Source of the DNA: Deltaproteobacteria bacterium
GTDB lineage: Bacteria; Desulfobacterota; Desulfobulbia; Desulfobulbales; JAJRZW01
Direction: 5' to 3'
Length of the DNA: 42,509 bases
Assembly (NCBI GenBank): GCA_024275015.1
Contig: JAJRZW010000074.1
Location: 1 to 42,509 of the forward strand
Shown: positions 25,335 through 33,516 of the stretch, one piece after another
How the letters are laid out: each line of letters begins with the position of its first letter
Numbering within the stretch: the stretch's first letter is position 1
Program-made: the position numbers and the translations under genes
The notes under the pieces: generated by a model
What the model was told of the DNA's origin: nothing
The model's input: only the letters and a program-made list of their open reading frames with translations
The model's database searches: none

Positions 25335-26604
25335 CCGTCCCGCCCTCCTGCCACTGACGCCGGCGACTGGTGAGCCGCACCGGGGTCTTGTAGGTCCCGT
25401 CCTCCATCTCCCGGCGCACCACCTTTTCAAACAGCCGCGCCATACGCAGCGACCGGGGCATGTCACGGTAAAAGGTGTCCCAGGCGTAATGATACATCTC
25501 CTGCAGCTCATCCGGGGTCATATTCTTCGGCATGAAGGTGACCTCGGCGGTGGTGTAGCGGCTCCAGTCTTTATGAAGAATACGGCCCTGTTTCTCGAAT
25601 TGGGCGGTCACCGGGGTATGAGGAAAGGGGGTGAGGATGGAGAACTCGCTCATCTCCACATCGATCTCAAGGAGGAAGTCAACCAGCTTTTTGATGTAAT
25701 CGACATCCTGGTTGTCGGGGCCGAGGAGAACCGCGGCCTCGACCCCGATACCATGGTCTTTCAACCTTCCGACCCGTTCACGGATAACATCGGAGGTATC
25801 AAAAACCGCCTGATAGACATACCAGCATCCGGCGTCGGCCGCAGCCCGCAACACCTCGGGATCGTCGAGAATCGGGTGGCAGACCCACTTTTTCTTCAAT
25901 GGCGTAAGGGCGCGGAAGAGATCAAGGAGCCAGTCCTTGTCCTGGGCAAGGGAGTTATCAACCAGGAAAAGACGGTTGTTATCAATGGCTGCGATCTCCT
26001 CCACCACCCGTTCTATGGGACGGGGACGAAACTGCCGCCCGCCGAGATAGGCGGTGGCGCAGGGAAAACAATTAAATTTGCAGCCGCGGGAGGCATGGAC
26101 AAGATCAACCATCGGCACCCCGCGATACACATACTTTTCCCGGTTAAGGACATCGCGCCGGGCCGGGCCGATGGTCCCGATGGGGGGAAAATCGTGGAAA
26201 AAGTCGTACCTCTTCTTCAATTTCCCCTGTTCAAAATCAGCCAGGGCCTGGTCAAGACGGCCGTCCTCGACCTCGCCGAGGAAAATGGCGTCCACCCCGA
26301 CCTCGACCTCATCGGCGTGGAGCATGGCGGCAATGCCGCCGGCAATAACCGGAACCCCGATCTCACGATATTTCCGCGCCAGCTCAAGGCCGCGGGGCAG
26401 TTGGCAGGTAAGCATCATCGACAACAGGACCAGATCAGTGTCCTTTTTGATCTCAAGATCATCGACATGCTCATCGACGAATTTCAGTTCATATTTCTCC
26501 GGCACCGCCGCCGCCAGACACACCGGTCCGTGCGGCGGCAGATGAAACTCGGTCTGTTCCGGGATCTTGGGCCAGCGGGGATATACTATGGTTATTCGGC
26601 TCAT
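25324..26604 (-). CDS. Radical SAM protein with N-terminal B12-binding-like domain
   Basis: This 426-residue protein has a Rossmann-like N-domain of about 1-130 (VPVIAGGIAAMLHADEVEVG, then IFLGEVED). The radical SAM cluster motif follows, with C175, C179 and C182 (SRGCKFNCFPC). The C-terminal 60 residues (TPDELQEMYHYAWDTFYRD) match a tail common in BchE-like enzymes. It differs clearly from the adjacent radical SAM protein, so the two are not a recent duplication. Its ATG overlaps the stop of the ketosynthase-like gene (ATGA). It presumably acts on the same product. Cyclisation, dehydrogenation and methylation are all possible, and none is shown. Confidence 0.87.
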   Translation of the reverse strand: MSRITIVYPRWPKIPEQTEFHLPPHGPVCLAAAVPEKYELKFVDEHVDDLEIKKDTDLVLLSMMLTCQLPRGLELARKYREIGVPVIAGGIAAMLHADEVEVGVDAIFLGEVEDGRLDQALADFEQGKLKKRYDFFHDFPPIGTIGPARRDVLNREKYVYRGVPMVDLVHASRGCKFNCFPCATAYLGGRQFRPRPIERVVEEIAAIDNNRLFLVDNSLAQDKDWLLDLFRALTPLKKKWVCHPILDDPEVLRAAADAGCWYVYQAVFDTSDVIRERVGRLKDHGIGVEAAVLLGPDNQDVDYIKKLVDFLLEIDVEMSEFSILTPFPHTPVTAQFEKQGRILHKDWSRYTTAEVTFMPKNMTPDELQEMYHYAWDTFYRDMPRSLRMARLFEKVVRREMEDGTYKTPVRLTSRRRQWQEGGTVGT

Positions 26605-27089
26605 TGTTTCTTCAAGACCTCTAATTCCACTGTTGGTTCTCCGCCGTCGGCGGAAATATTAATGATTCCGGTAAGCATCATCGAAGCCGGCCCGGAAGGA
26701 GCCAGCCAGCCGGCCGCCTGGGCGCGGGCCGCGTCACGGTCACCGTAGACCGCATACACCGGACCGGTAAGGCCGCAATGACTCGCGGCCTCGGCCAGAG
26801 GTATATTGGCCAGGGTATAACCGAAAAGCATCGGGCTTACCCCATCGACGGCAAGGGCGCGACTGAAGGCGAGATCGGTGGCGAGACAACCGTCACCGGT
26901 CGCGAGCACCAGACCAATATCCCCGGCCGCAGGCAAAATCCCCTCGGCTTTTAAAAATCCGGCCACCGCCACCAGGGTGACCCGGCTGGCCAGGTCCATC
27001 CGTCCCCAGCGTTTGGGGACCTCCCCGAGAAGTTCCGTCACCTCCGGGACAATCCCGTTATCGTCGGCAAGTCCAGTCCAATCCATCAT
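26601..27089 (-). CDS. Degenerate beta-ketoacyl synthase-like protein
   Basis: This 162-residue protein resembles an N-terminal ketosynthase segment: IGLVLATGDGCLATDL, then LFGYTLANIPLAEAASHCGLTGPVYAVYG. These parts match the KS strand-helix units that precede the active site. Where a ketosynthase has its nucleophile after the GP motif, this protein has Arg118 (GPVYAVYGDRD), and the C-terminal KS half is missing. It cannot be a condensing enzyme. A structural partner or chain-length role is possible. I use the ATG at 27089, which overlaps the lipoprotein stop by one base (TGATG). The family assignment is by pattern only. Confidence 0.6.
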   Translation of the reverse strand: MMDWTGLADDNGIVPEVTELLGEVPKRWGRMDLASRVTLVAVAGFLKAEGILPAAGDIGLVLATGDGCLATDLAFSRALAVDGVSPMLFGYTLANIPLAEAASHCGLTGPVYAVYGDRDAARAQAAGWLAPSGPASMMLTGIINISADGGEPTVELEVLKKQ

Positions 27090-27805
27090 CACCCGTCTCC
27101 GGCCAGACACGCCCGTATTTCCGCGAGACCCGCGCCCATATCCCGGGCGATAATCCGGCTGAAAATCGAGGCGATCAGGTGTTTCCCGTCCCGGCCCCGC
27201 CCCAATTCATAGACCGTATGATAGCGGTCATCAACCCTGTGGGTAAAATTCCGGCGCCAGACCTCAACCCCGTCGGACACCCGGACAAGACGGACATCGT
27301 AATCCATTTCAACCACAAAAGAAACGTAGGGCAGGGCAAAAACCCGGGCCAGCCAGGCGTACATGAAGGAACCGTAATAATAACAGCGCTCGGTAAGCCG
27401 ACTCTTACGCAGGGTGCCGGTAAGAAAAAAATCCGCCCGGCCACCGTCCGCCGCCAACAAAACCCGGTTGAAGACCCCGGTCCCGGCAATACCGGCGGCA
27501 ATGGCCCGGGCCATATTGTCCGGCAACGGCCTTGAGGCAAAGGGGGTAAACACGGTGTAGATCTCCGGAATGTCAGTGGCGATATCCACCCACAGCACCC
27601 CGGGAACCAGACCCAGCCATTTACGGTTGGCACTGGCCCGGGTCTGGGGACGCATATCTTTAAAGGTCCCGACCGCAAGCGAATACGGCAGGGGATTTAC
27701 CGCTTTTTCCGGGAGATTGAAGGACAGGGAAAAATCAAGCATCGGCGAAGAACATCCCGCGAGGATGAACAATATGAAAAAAAAACGCCGGAATGGACGC
27801 GACAT
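27089..27805 (-). CDS. Lipoprotein, first gene of the upper biosynthetic block
   Basis: This 238-residue protein has a lipoprotein signal (RRFFFILFILAGC) with lipidation expected at Cys18. The mature domain (YSLAVGTFKDMRP, then LPDNMARAIAAGIAGTGVF, then ADFFLTGTLRKSRL) resembles outer-membrane lipoproteins with a CsgG/YajG-like or ABC-auxiliary fold. The next part contains a short aromatic hydrophobic stretch. The open frame continues 22 codons upstream, but the ATG at 27805 has a good ribosome site (AGAGGA, six bases away) and the signal peptide starts there. A good sigma70-type promoter ends about 38 bases upstream. It may dock the product or exporter at the outer membrane. Confidence 0.75.
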   Translation of the reverse strand: MSRPFRRFFFILFILAGCSSPMLDFSLSFNLPEKAVNPLPYSLAVGTFKDMRPQTRASANRKWLGLVPGVLWVDIATDIPEIYTVFTPFASRPLPDNMARAIAAGIAGTGVFNRVLLAADGGRADFFLTGTLRKSRLTERCYYYGSFMYAWLARVFALPYVSFVVEMDYDVRLVRVSDGVEVWRRNFTHRVDDRYHTVYELGRGRDGKHLIASIFSRIIARDMGAGLAEIRACLAGDG

Positions 27806-27842
27806 GAAATATCCTCTGTCATTAAAATCTGATGGCATCGTA

Positions 27843-27871
27843 ATAATAGCAATTGCTCCTGATATTGGCAA
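27843..27871 (-). promoter_or_regulatory. Sigma70-type promoter of the upper biosynthetic block
   Basis: On the minus strand TTGCCA and TATTAT, each 5 of 6 to consensus, are separated by exactly 17 bases. The start of transcription would fall near 27836, leaving about 31 bases before the ATG at 27805 with its ribosome site. No other gene start on this strand lies nearby, so the nine genes down to 19646 would be transcribed from here. Confidence 0.65.
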
Positions 27872-27881
27872 AGCCTATCCT
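27853..27881 (+). promoter_or_regulatory. Possible promoter of the divergent acyltransferase gene
   Basis: TTGCTC and TATCCT are separated by 17 bases on the plus strand, about 95 bases before the ATG at 27977. The match to consensus is moderate. It overlaps the opposite-strand promoter almost completely, so the two could not be bound by polymerase at the same time. Confidence 0.35.
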
Positions 27882-27976
27882 CTACAGCGTAATTCTCCGC
27901 AACAGGAGACGACGAAAACACAATTACCGCCAACCGACGGTTGAGAGTTTTTTCTTTTGCCTTTAAAGTCATCTCC

Positions 27977-28891
27977 ATGTCAAAACCAATCCGAAAAAAA
28001 ATCCGCGACCGACTCTTCTACCTCTGTATCCTTGCCATCTACCGGATCATCTCCATCCTGCCCCGGCGACCGGTACTGAAATTCGCCCGGGCAATGGGTT
28101 CCATGGCCTTTTGTTTCAAGAGCGGAATGCGCAAACGCGCGATTTACAACCTCCGCCGCGCCTTGGGGCCGGGAATATCCCGGGATGAAATAATAAAAAC
28201 CGGACGCGGGGTATTCCGCCACTTCATCACCGCCGCCTTTGACCTGATGTTCATCCCCCGCCTGTGCAAAAACGGGAGAATAAACGAGATTGTCACCACC
28301 GCCGGGATGGAACACCTGGACCGCGCCCTGGCAAAGGGTAAGGGGGTAATGATGCTCACCGCCCATTTCGGTGACTGGGAGATTCTCGGGACCTGGCTGG
28401 CGCAGAACGGTTACCCGATGAAGGTCATCGGCCGGCCGATTTTCGATCCCGGCCTTGACCGTCTTCTGGTCAGCATCAGGAACCGGGCCGGCTACACCAA
28501 TATCGCCCGTGGCTCCTCAAGTCTTGAGATCCTGAGAACAATAAAAAAAGGCGGCGCCATCGGCATGCTCATTGATCAGGATGTCCAGGTACAGGGGGTG
28601 TTTGCCGATTTTTTCGGCCGCAAGGCCTTCACCCCCACCGGCCCGGTACTACTGGCCCGGCGTTTCGGTACCCCGATTGTCCCCATCTTCTGCCGCCGAT
28701 GTGACGACATGCACTTCGAGGTTACCTGTATGCCGGAGATCGAACAGGGCAAAAGCGGCGATGACCGTGAAGACATCCTTGCCACTACCGAAAGGATCAA
28801 CCAGGTCTATGAGGAAGTGATCCGCGAGACTCCGGAACAATGGGTATGGATGCACAAGCGATGGAAAACCCGGCCGCAATCCGGTGAATGA
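27977..28891 (+). CDS. LpxL/HtrB-like lysophospholipid acyltransferase
   Basis: This 304-residue acyltransferase has the complete catalytic motif HFGDWE (His130, Glu135). It also has a hydrophobic N-terminal helix (residues 12-30) and the GGAIGMLIDQDVQ and PTGPVLLARRFGTPIVPIF blocks typical of LpxL/LpxM. These enzymes add a secondary acyl chain to lipid A from acyl-ACP at the inner membrane. It is divergent from the upper biosynthetic block and shares its control region. It could act on lipid A or on the pathway's lipid. I start it at the ATG at 27977; a TTG at 27941 is an alternative. No strong ribosome site is visible. Confidence 0.87.
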   Translation: MSKPIRKKIRDRLFYLCILAIYRIISILPRRPVLKFARAMGSMAFCFKSGMRKRAIYNLRRALGPGISRDEIIKTGRGVFRHFITAAFDLMFIPRLCKNGRINEIVTTAGMEHLDRALAKGKGVMMLTAHFGDWEILGTWLAQNGYPMKVIGRPIFDPGLDRLLVSIRNRAGYTNIARGSSSLEILRTIKKGGAIGMLIDQDVQVQGVFADFFGRKAFTPTGPVLLARRFGTPIVPIFCRRCDDMHFEVTCMPEIEQGKSGDDREDILATTERINQVYEEVIRETPEQWVWMHKRWKTRPQSGE

Positions 28892-29418
28892 AAAAAGGTT
28901 TCGTACCGAAAAGCTGCTATTGTAAAACCGTGATGCATAATTTTATCCTCCCCGTCTTTATGATCATGGCCGCGCTGTTAACCGCGGCGATTCTGGCCTT
29001 TATCCTGCTCAGAAAACGCCTCGGCAGCGACGGGGACGAAGAAAAATCGCCCGAGAGCATCATCCTCTCAACCCCGACCTCGACCATGCGCGAATTCGCC
29101 CGGGCCGAGGTCAGGCTGCCGGTGATGATCACTACCGCCGACGGCCGGGAAGCCGGCGGCGAGAGCCGCAATATTTCCGCCAGCGGCATCTTCATCGCCT
29201 GCGCGATGCGTATCCCGCCGGATTCGATATGCGACATCAAGATCCTCTCCGCCGCCGGCGGCCCGATTGAGTTCAAGGGCCGGGTGACCTGGTCCAACCA
29301 ACACCTTCCCGAAGAAAAGGTGATCGAAGCCGGGGTCGGCTTCGGCTTTTTCGCCCTCGCGCCGGAAATCAGAAAAAAACTGCAACGGCTCCTGCAGGCA
29401 AACCTTGGAGATAGATAA
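28888..29418 (+). CDS. Membrane-anchored PilZ-domain protein
   Basis: This 176-residue protein has one membrane helix at about 18-41 and a cytoplasmic PilZ domain carrying both c-di-GMP-binding motifs: RxxxR at 72-76 (RAEVR) and NxSxxG at 95-100 (NISASG). It should bind cyclic di-GMP at the inner membrane. A diguanylate cyclase gene is at 40766-41761. The ATG at 28888 overlaps the acyltransferase stop by four bases, so the two are co-translated. A later ATG at 28933 (residue 16) would place the membrane helix right at the N-terminus and is a possible start. Confidence 0.85.
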   Translation: MKKGFVPKSCYCKTVMHNFILPVFMIMAALLTAAILAFILLRKRLGSDGDEEKSPESIILSTPTSTMREFARAEVRLPVMITTADGREAGGESRNISASGIFIACAMRIPPDSICDIKILSAAGGPIEFKGRVTWSNQHLPEEKVIEAGVGFGFFALAPEIRKKLQRLLQANLGDR

Positions 29419-29420
29419 AA

Positions 29421-29666
29421 ATGAATATCCTGAAAAAAACGATGGCTGTTCTCTGCGTCCTGACCCTGACCATGATCATTGCATCCTGTTCAGGTTCCGG
29501 AAACGAAAAAAAAGATAGTATCAGCGGAAAAATCGACCGGCAGACCACCCGGACGGCGAACAAAATCGTCAGAAAAATCCGCTCTCCGCTGCAAAAGGCC
29601 CGCGATACCCAAAAATTAGGCGAAAAACGTCTGAACGACATTGACCGCACCCTCGGCGGCCAATAA
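29421..29666 (+). CDS. Small lipoprotein of unknown function
   Basis: This 81-residue protein has a lipoprotein signal ending in IASC (lipidation expected at Cys23). A very basic, polar, probably helical mature part of 58 residues follows (for example KIVRKIRSPLQKARDTQKLG). A ribosome site (GGAGATAG) precedes the ATG, which lies two bases after the PilZ stop, so it belongs to the same transcript. It may be an envelope stabiliser or small accessory factor. No family is recognised. The gene ends 11 bases from the end of the convergent kinase gene. Confidence 0.75.
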   Translation: MNILKKTMAVLCVLTLTMIIASCSGSGNEKKDSISGKIDRQTTRTANKIVRKIRSPLQKARDTQKLGEKRLNDIDRTLGGQ

Positions 29667-29677
29667 CCCAAACGGCC

Positions 29678-32293
29678 TCAGGCCATGAACCGCTTCAGAA
29701 TATCGCTTATATCGGCCATGGTCAGCGGTTTTATCCGGTAGTCGTCTATCCCCTGTTCCAGGGCCTCTTCACGGGAAATCTTGTCGCCGTAACCGGTAAA
29801 CAGAACCACCGGCAGGTCGGAACGTTTTTCCCTGATCCGCCGGACAAGCTCCATCCCGTTCATCTGCGGCATGACCTGATCGGTGATGAGGAGGTCATAA
29901 GCTCCGGGATCAGCGACAAACGCGTCCAGGGCCGCGACCGCGGTAGCAAAAGACTCGACCTCACAGCCGTACATTTCCAGGGCCCGGCCGACAAAATTAC
30001 GCAGCATCTCTTCGTCATCCACCAGCATCACCCGCCCATGATAGCTGTCCATGGGCGAGACAAGCCCGGCAGCGACGGCGGCGTTCCCTTCGCCGCCGGC
30101 ACCGGGGAGCCAGACGGTAAACACGGCACCGCCGCCGGGACCGTCACCGACCTCGATCACCCCGTCCATATCAGTGACAATGCTGTGAACGATAGCCAGA
30201 CCGAGACCGGTACCTCCGGGACCACGATCCTTGGTGGAAAAATAGGGCTCAAATATCCGTTCCTTTACCGCGGCCGAAATACCGGGCCCGGTATCGGCGA
30301 CCCGAAGCCGGAGCCATCCGTGCTCATGGGGCCGCGGGGCCTCACCGTTATCCACCCAATCAAGATCCACCGTCAGCCGCCCGCCGCTCTCGTCCATGGC
30401 CTGAACCGCGTTGGTACACAGGTTCATCAATAATTGCTGGCCGCGACTGACATCACCGACTACCGGCGGACAATCGGGGGAAACCCTGCAGATGATCTCA
30501 ATATCGGGGCTGATGGTGGCCTGCAGGAGTTTAACGCTCTCCTTGGCCACCGGCCCGAGGAGAAACGGCGCCGGCTGTCCCTCGCGTTTACGGCTGAACG
30601 TAAGGATCTGTCGCACCAGATCCGCGGCCCGGCGGCCGGCGGCGCTTATCCGGCCCAGATTTTCTTCAACAACGCTGCCCTTTTCCACCTCCAGCAGCGA
30701 AAGCTCGGCATAACCGAGAACCGCGTTCAAGACGTTATTGAAATCATGGGCAATTCCGCCGGCCAGGGTTCCGATGGCCTCCATTTTCTGGGCATGCCGG
30801 AGATTTAATTCGGTTTCCCGCAGCTGTGATATATCGGCCAGGACGCAAACCAGCCCTTGGTAACGCTCGCCAATGCCGGAAAAGGCGCGGGCCTGCCAAA
30901 GCATGATATGGGTTTTGCCGCCGGCATCAACCACCCGACATTCCCGGGGGGCATCGACAAACCGCGCCCTCATCGCGGCAAAAGTCGGCCTTTCCCGGCC
31001 GCTGAAAAAGGCGGCGACAAAACCGGGGATACCAATACCACCGAGGTCGGCCGGACCAAGACCCGTAATCTCGTCCCGGCTCTTGCCGCTTATGTCCTCA
31101 AAGGCCAGGTTGCAGCCTAAGAAAAACCCGGCCCCGTCAATAAAAAATACCGGTAACGGCACCGCGTCAAGCAGGGTTTCCTGAAGGACATACTGTTCAC
31201 TTAAACGTTCATAGGATTCACCGAGGAGTTCCTCACGCCCCCTGACCGTGGCCACCATTTCCCGAAACCCCTGGGCCAGTGCCTCAAGTTCAACAAAGGG
31301 CTGCGACGACATTTCCAGATCATAAGAACTGCGGCCGAGGGTGGCCGCGGCGATAACCATGGCATCAAGGGGCCTGACTATACGGGAACTGATATACACC
31401 GAGCCGATGATCGCCACCACCAGCACCAGGGCCAGGGCGGCGACAAACAAAAAAGCCATCCGACGGTTATAGAGATGGATATCACGCACGCTCTCCGCCA
31501 CTACCACCGCCCATCCCGGTCCGGCGACCGGGGCCGCGCCGCTGATGTACTTCTCACCGTCAAGGGTAAAGGCGTATACCCCGGTTCGACCCGAAATCGC
31601 CGCCCGCACAGGCTCAAGAGCGGCGTAACTCACCCTCTGGCTGACCTTTTCCTGATCGGGATGAAAGATCAGGGTGCCGTGACGATCGGCAAGAAAAACC
31701 CGCAGGGCGGGATCGAGATTCAAAAGCCGGATCTGACTGCCGAGGCTGTCAATACTGATGGTTCCGGCAATGATAAACTTTCCCTCCGGAATCGCCAGAG
31801 TAACCGAGTTACGCCCGGTAAAAAGCGATTGATGGACATCACTCCAGACCATGGTCTTCTTTTTCATTACCGCCTTGAAGTAGGGCGCGGCGGAAAAATC
31901 GACCCCGACGAGCATGTCGCCGGACATATCGCCTGTGTCCCGGACTCCGGCGGCCACCACCCGACCCTCGGCATTTACGAGAAAAATGGATTCAAAACCA
32001 TCGGTCGCGGCCACCGCGGCGTCAAGGATATAATTGAACTCCGCCGGCTTTACCACTACCCGGCTTAAAAAAGAGTGGTTCTGCCGCAGAACCGCCTGCG
32101 CCCCCTTCAGGATATTCTCAAAGCGGGCCTTGACCTGATGGGCCAGAAGCAGGGTATTGTGTCGGGCCTCCACCATTTCGTGGCGTCGCTGCACCCCCAC
32201 CACCGCCACCGCGATGAACAGAAGCGGCAACACCGCAAGCAGGAGCATCCACCCCATGATGCTTGTACGCAGGGACCGGGGACCGAACCTCAC
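29678..32293 (-). CDS. Hybrid sensor histidine kinase (dCache-HAMP-PAS-HisKA-HATPase-REC)
   Basis: This 871-residue membrane kinase has helices at 13-33 and 280-300 enclosing a periplasmic double-Cache sensor (about 40-275). These are followed by HAMP (301-352) and PAS (370-490). HisKA carries the phosphoacceptor His516 in AGGIAHDFNN, and the ATPase domain has an N-box near 624-633 and GTGLGLA at 694-700. A C-terminal receiver (754-871) has Asp759/Asp760, the phosphoacceptor Asp805 and Lys855. No separate output domain or response regulator gene is adjacent. Its start overlaps the stop of a periplasmic-binding-protein gene (ATGA), so the two are probably one sensory unit. Confidence 0.93.
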   Translation of the reverse strand: MRFGPRSLRTSIMGWMLLLAVLPLLFIAVAVVGVQRRHEMVEARHNTLLLAHQVKARFENILKGAQAVLRQNHSFLSRVVVKPAEFNYILDAAVAATDGFESIFLVNAEGRVVAAGVRDTGDMSGDMLVGVDFSAAPYFKAVMKKKTMVWSDVHQSLFTGRNSVTLAIPEGKFIIAGTISIDSLGSQIRLLNLDPALRVFLADRHGTLIFHPDQEKVSQRVSYAALEPVRAAISGRTGVYAFTLDGEKYISGAAPVAGPGWAVVVAESVRDIHLYNRRMAFLFVAALALVLVVAIIGSVYISSRIVRPLDAMVIAAATLGRSSYDLEMSSQPFVELEALAQGFREMVATVRGREELLGESYERLSEQYVLQETLLDAVPLPVFFIDGAGFFLGCNLAFEDISGKSRDEITGLGPADLGGIGIPGFVAAFFSGRERPTFAAMRARFVDAPRECRVVDAGGKTHIMLWQARAFSGIGERYQGLVCVLADISQLRETELNLRHAQKMEAIGTLAGGIAHDFNNVLNAVLGYAELSLLEVEKGSVVEENLGRISAAGRRAADLVRQILTFSRKREGQPAPFLLGPVAKESVKLLQATISPDIEIICRVSPDCPPVVGDVSRGQQLLMNLCTNAVQAMDESGGRLTVDLDWVDNGEAPRPHEHGWLRLRVADTGPGISAAVKERIFEPYFSTKDRGPGGTGLGLAIVHSIVTDMDGVIEVGDGPGGGAVFTVWLPGAGGEGNAAVAAGLVSPMDSYHGRVMLVDDEEMLRNFVGRALEMYGCEVESFATAVAALDAFVADPGAYDLLITDQVMPQMNGMELVRRIREKRSDLPVVLFTGYGDKISREEALEQGIDDYRIKPLTMADISDILKRFMA

Positions 32294-33429
32294 GGGGTAT
32301 CCTCTGCCATGGGGACAAAACGCCCCCCATGGATAGTCATCATTATATGCGGTTGGTGGATATCGCCGTAGCGGTCAAAGACCAGGCGGCCCTGAAGTCC
32401 CGGGAAGCCCCTGGAAGAAAGGATGGCGGCCTTTATCGCCGCAGGTTTAACCCCGGAGGCAAGGGTACGGATGAGTACCGAGGCGGCATCATAGGCCTTG
32501 ACTGCGGCAAAACCCGGCGCCCGGCCGAAGACACGCCGGAAAGCGGCCTTGAAGCGGACAAATTCCCGGCCGGTGAAGGCGGGATCATAGGAACGGAAAA
32601 AAACCATACCCTCGACACTCCTGCCGCCAAGGACAATGACATCATCGCTCGCCGACCACTCGCTGGCGACAATATGATCAGGACGCTTTGCAAGCCGGAG
32701 CAATTGCTGGATGAACATCGCGGTATCAAGGGAGTTGGCCAGAATCACCAGACAATCGGGACAATGTTTGCCGATCCGGGCAACAATGGCGGCATAATCG
32801 GGCCGGTCGCCCCGGGAATTAAAGGTTATCCGGTAAGGGGCCGCGCCACCCAGAGCCGTGAAGGCAGCGGCAAAGGCATTGCTCCAGCTCTCGGTATGGA
32901 CCCGGTTGGCAAGGTCGTAAAGGACGCAGGCACGATTATGTCCGAGACGGTTATACATATAACCGGCAAGAATGGCGGCATCGGCACCACTTGAATTATA
33001 GACCCGGAAAAACCAGTCGTCACGGCCGGAGAGGTCATCGGAACTCGCCGTCGGCGCCATTATTGGCAGGTGGGAGGCGTTGATCTGCGGCAGCACCGCC
33101 ATGGCCATGGAGCTGGTCATCGGTCCCACCAGGGCCTTGACCCCTTTGGCGATCAGAAAATTTACCGAGGCCACCGCCTTTTCCGGGTCAAGGCCGTTGT
33201 CACGGACCAGAAGCTTAAGCCGGCGGCCGTTGACCCCGCCCCGGGAATTAGCCTCCATAACCGCCAGCATGGCCCCGTCACGACCGTCAATCCCCAGGTT
33301 CGCGGAACGACCGCTTATGCAGCCGGTAAAACCGAGCCGAAGTTCCCGTTCACCGGAGCGGAGGCAAAAGACAATAATCAGGGCCGCTACCGCGACAAGC
33401 GGCAGGCCCCATTTCACCATAGGTGCCAT
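32290..33429 (-). CDS. Branched-chain-amino-acid-type periplasmic binding protein, membrane anchored
   Basis: This 379-residue protein is of the Peripla_BP_6 (LivJ-like) family: LRLGFTGCISGRSANLGIDG at the start of the domain, then GVKALVGPMTSSMAMAVLPQ and the LPIMAPTASSDDLSG ligand loop. The N-terminus has one hydrophobic helix (about 9-23) without a proper lipobox or signal-peptidase site, so it is probably tethered to the inner membrane. The start at 33429 has a strong ribosome site (GGGGGAG). No ABC transporter genes accompany it; the next gene, overlapping by four bases, is the hybrid kinase. A sensory ligand-binding role is inferred. Confidence 0.83.
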   Translation of the reverse strand: MAPMVKWGLPLVAVAALIIVFCLRSGERELRLGFTGCISGRSANLGIDGRDGAMLAVMEANSRGGVNGRRLKLLVRDNGLDPEKAVASVNFLIAKGVKALVGPMTSSMAMAVLPQINASHLPIMAPTASSDDLSGRDDWFFRVYNSSGADAAILAGYMYNRLGHNRACVLYDLANRVHTESWSNAFAAAFTALGGAAPYRITFNSRGDRPDYAAIVARIGKHCPDCLVILANSLDTAMFIQQLLRLAKRPDHIVASEWSASDDVIVLGGRSVEGMVFFRSYDPAFTGREFVRFKAAFRRVFGRAPGFAAVKAYDAASVLIRTLASGVKPAAIKAAILSSRGFPGLQGRLVFDRYGDIHQPHIMMTIHGGRFVPMAEDTP

Positions 33430-33516
33430 AAATCTCCCCCAGGTCGCCATTGTCCGGGAATTTTCCCCGAACGCCGAAACCATCAGAAAAATATTAGCAC
33501 ATGGCAACAGAAAAAC

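Noticed and set aside
24042-25373. Long plus-strand open frame (443 codons) opposite a radical SAM gene
   Set aside because: It is antisense to a gene with clear cluster cysteines, has a biased, basic and Gly/Pro-rich composition, no family motif and no ribosome site. GC-rich codon use on the minus strand explains it.
25489-26748. Long plus-strand open frame (419 codons) opposite the other radical SAM gene
   Set aside because: Same reasoning: the minus strand carries the recognisable enzyme, and this frame crosses a gene junction without any signal.
27831-27910. Possible fourth copy of the family 1 repeat, starting gatggcatcgtaataa
   Set aside because: Only the first 15 or so bases resemble the family, and the closing gccatc end is missing. 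The segment is better explained as a promoter region.
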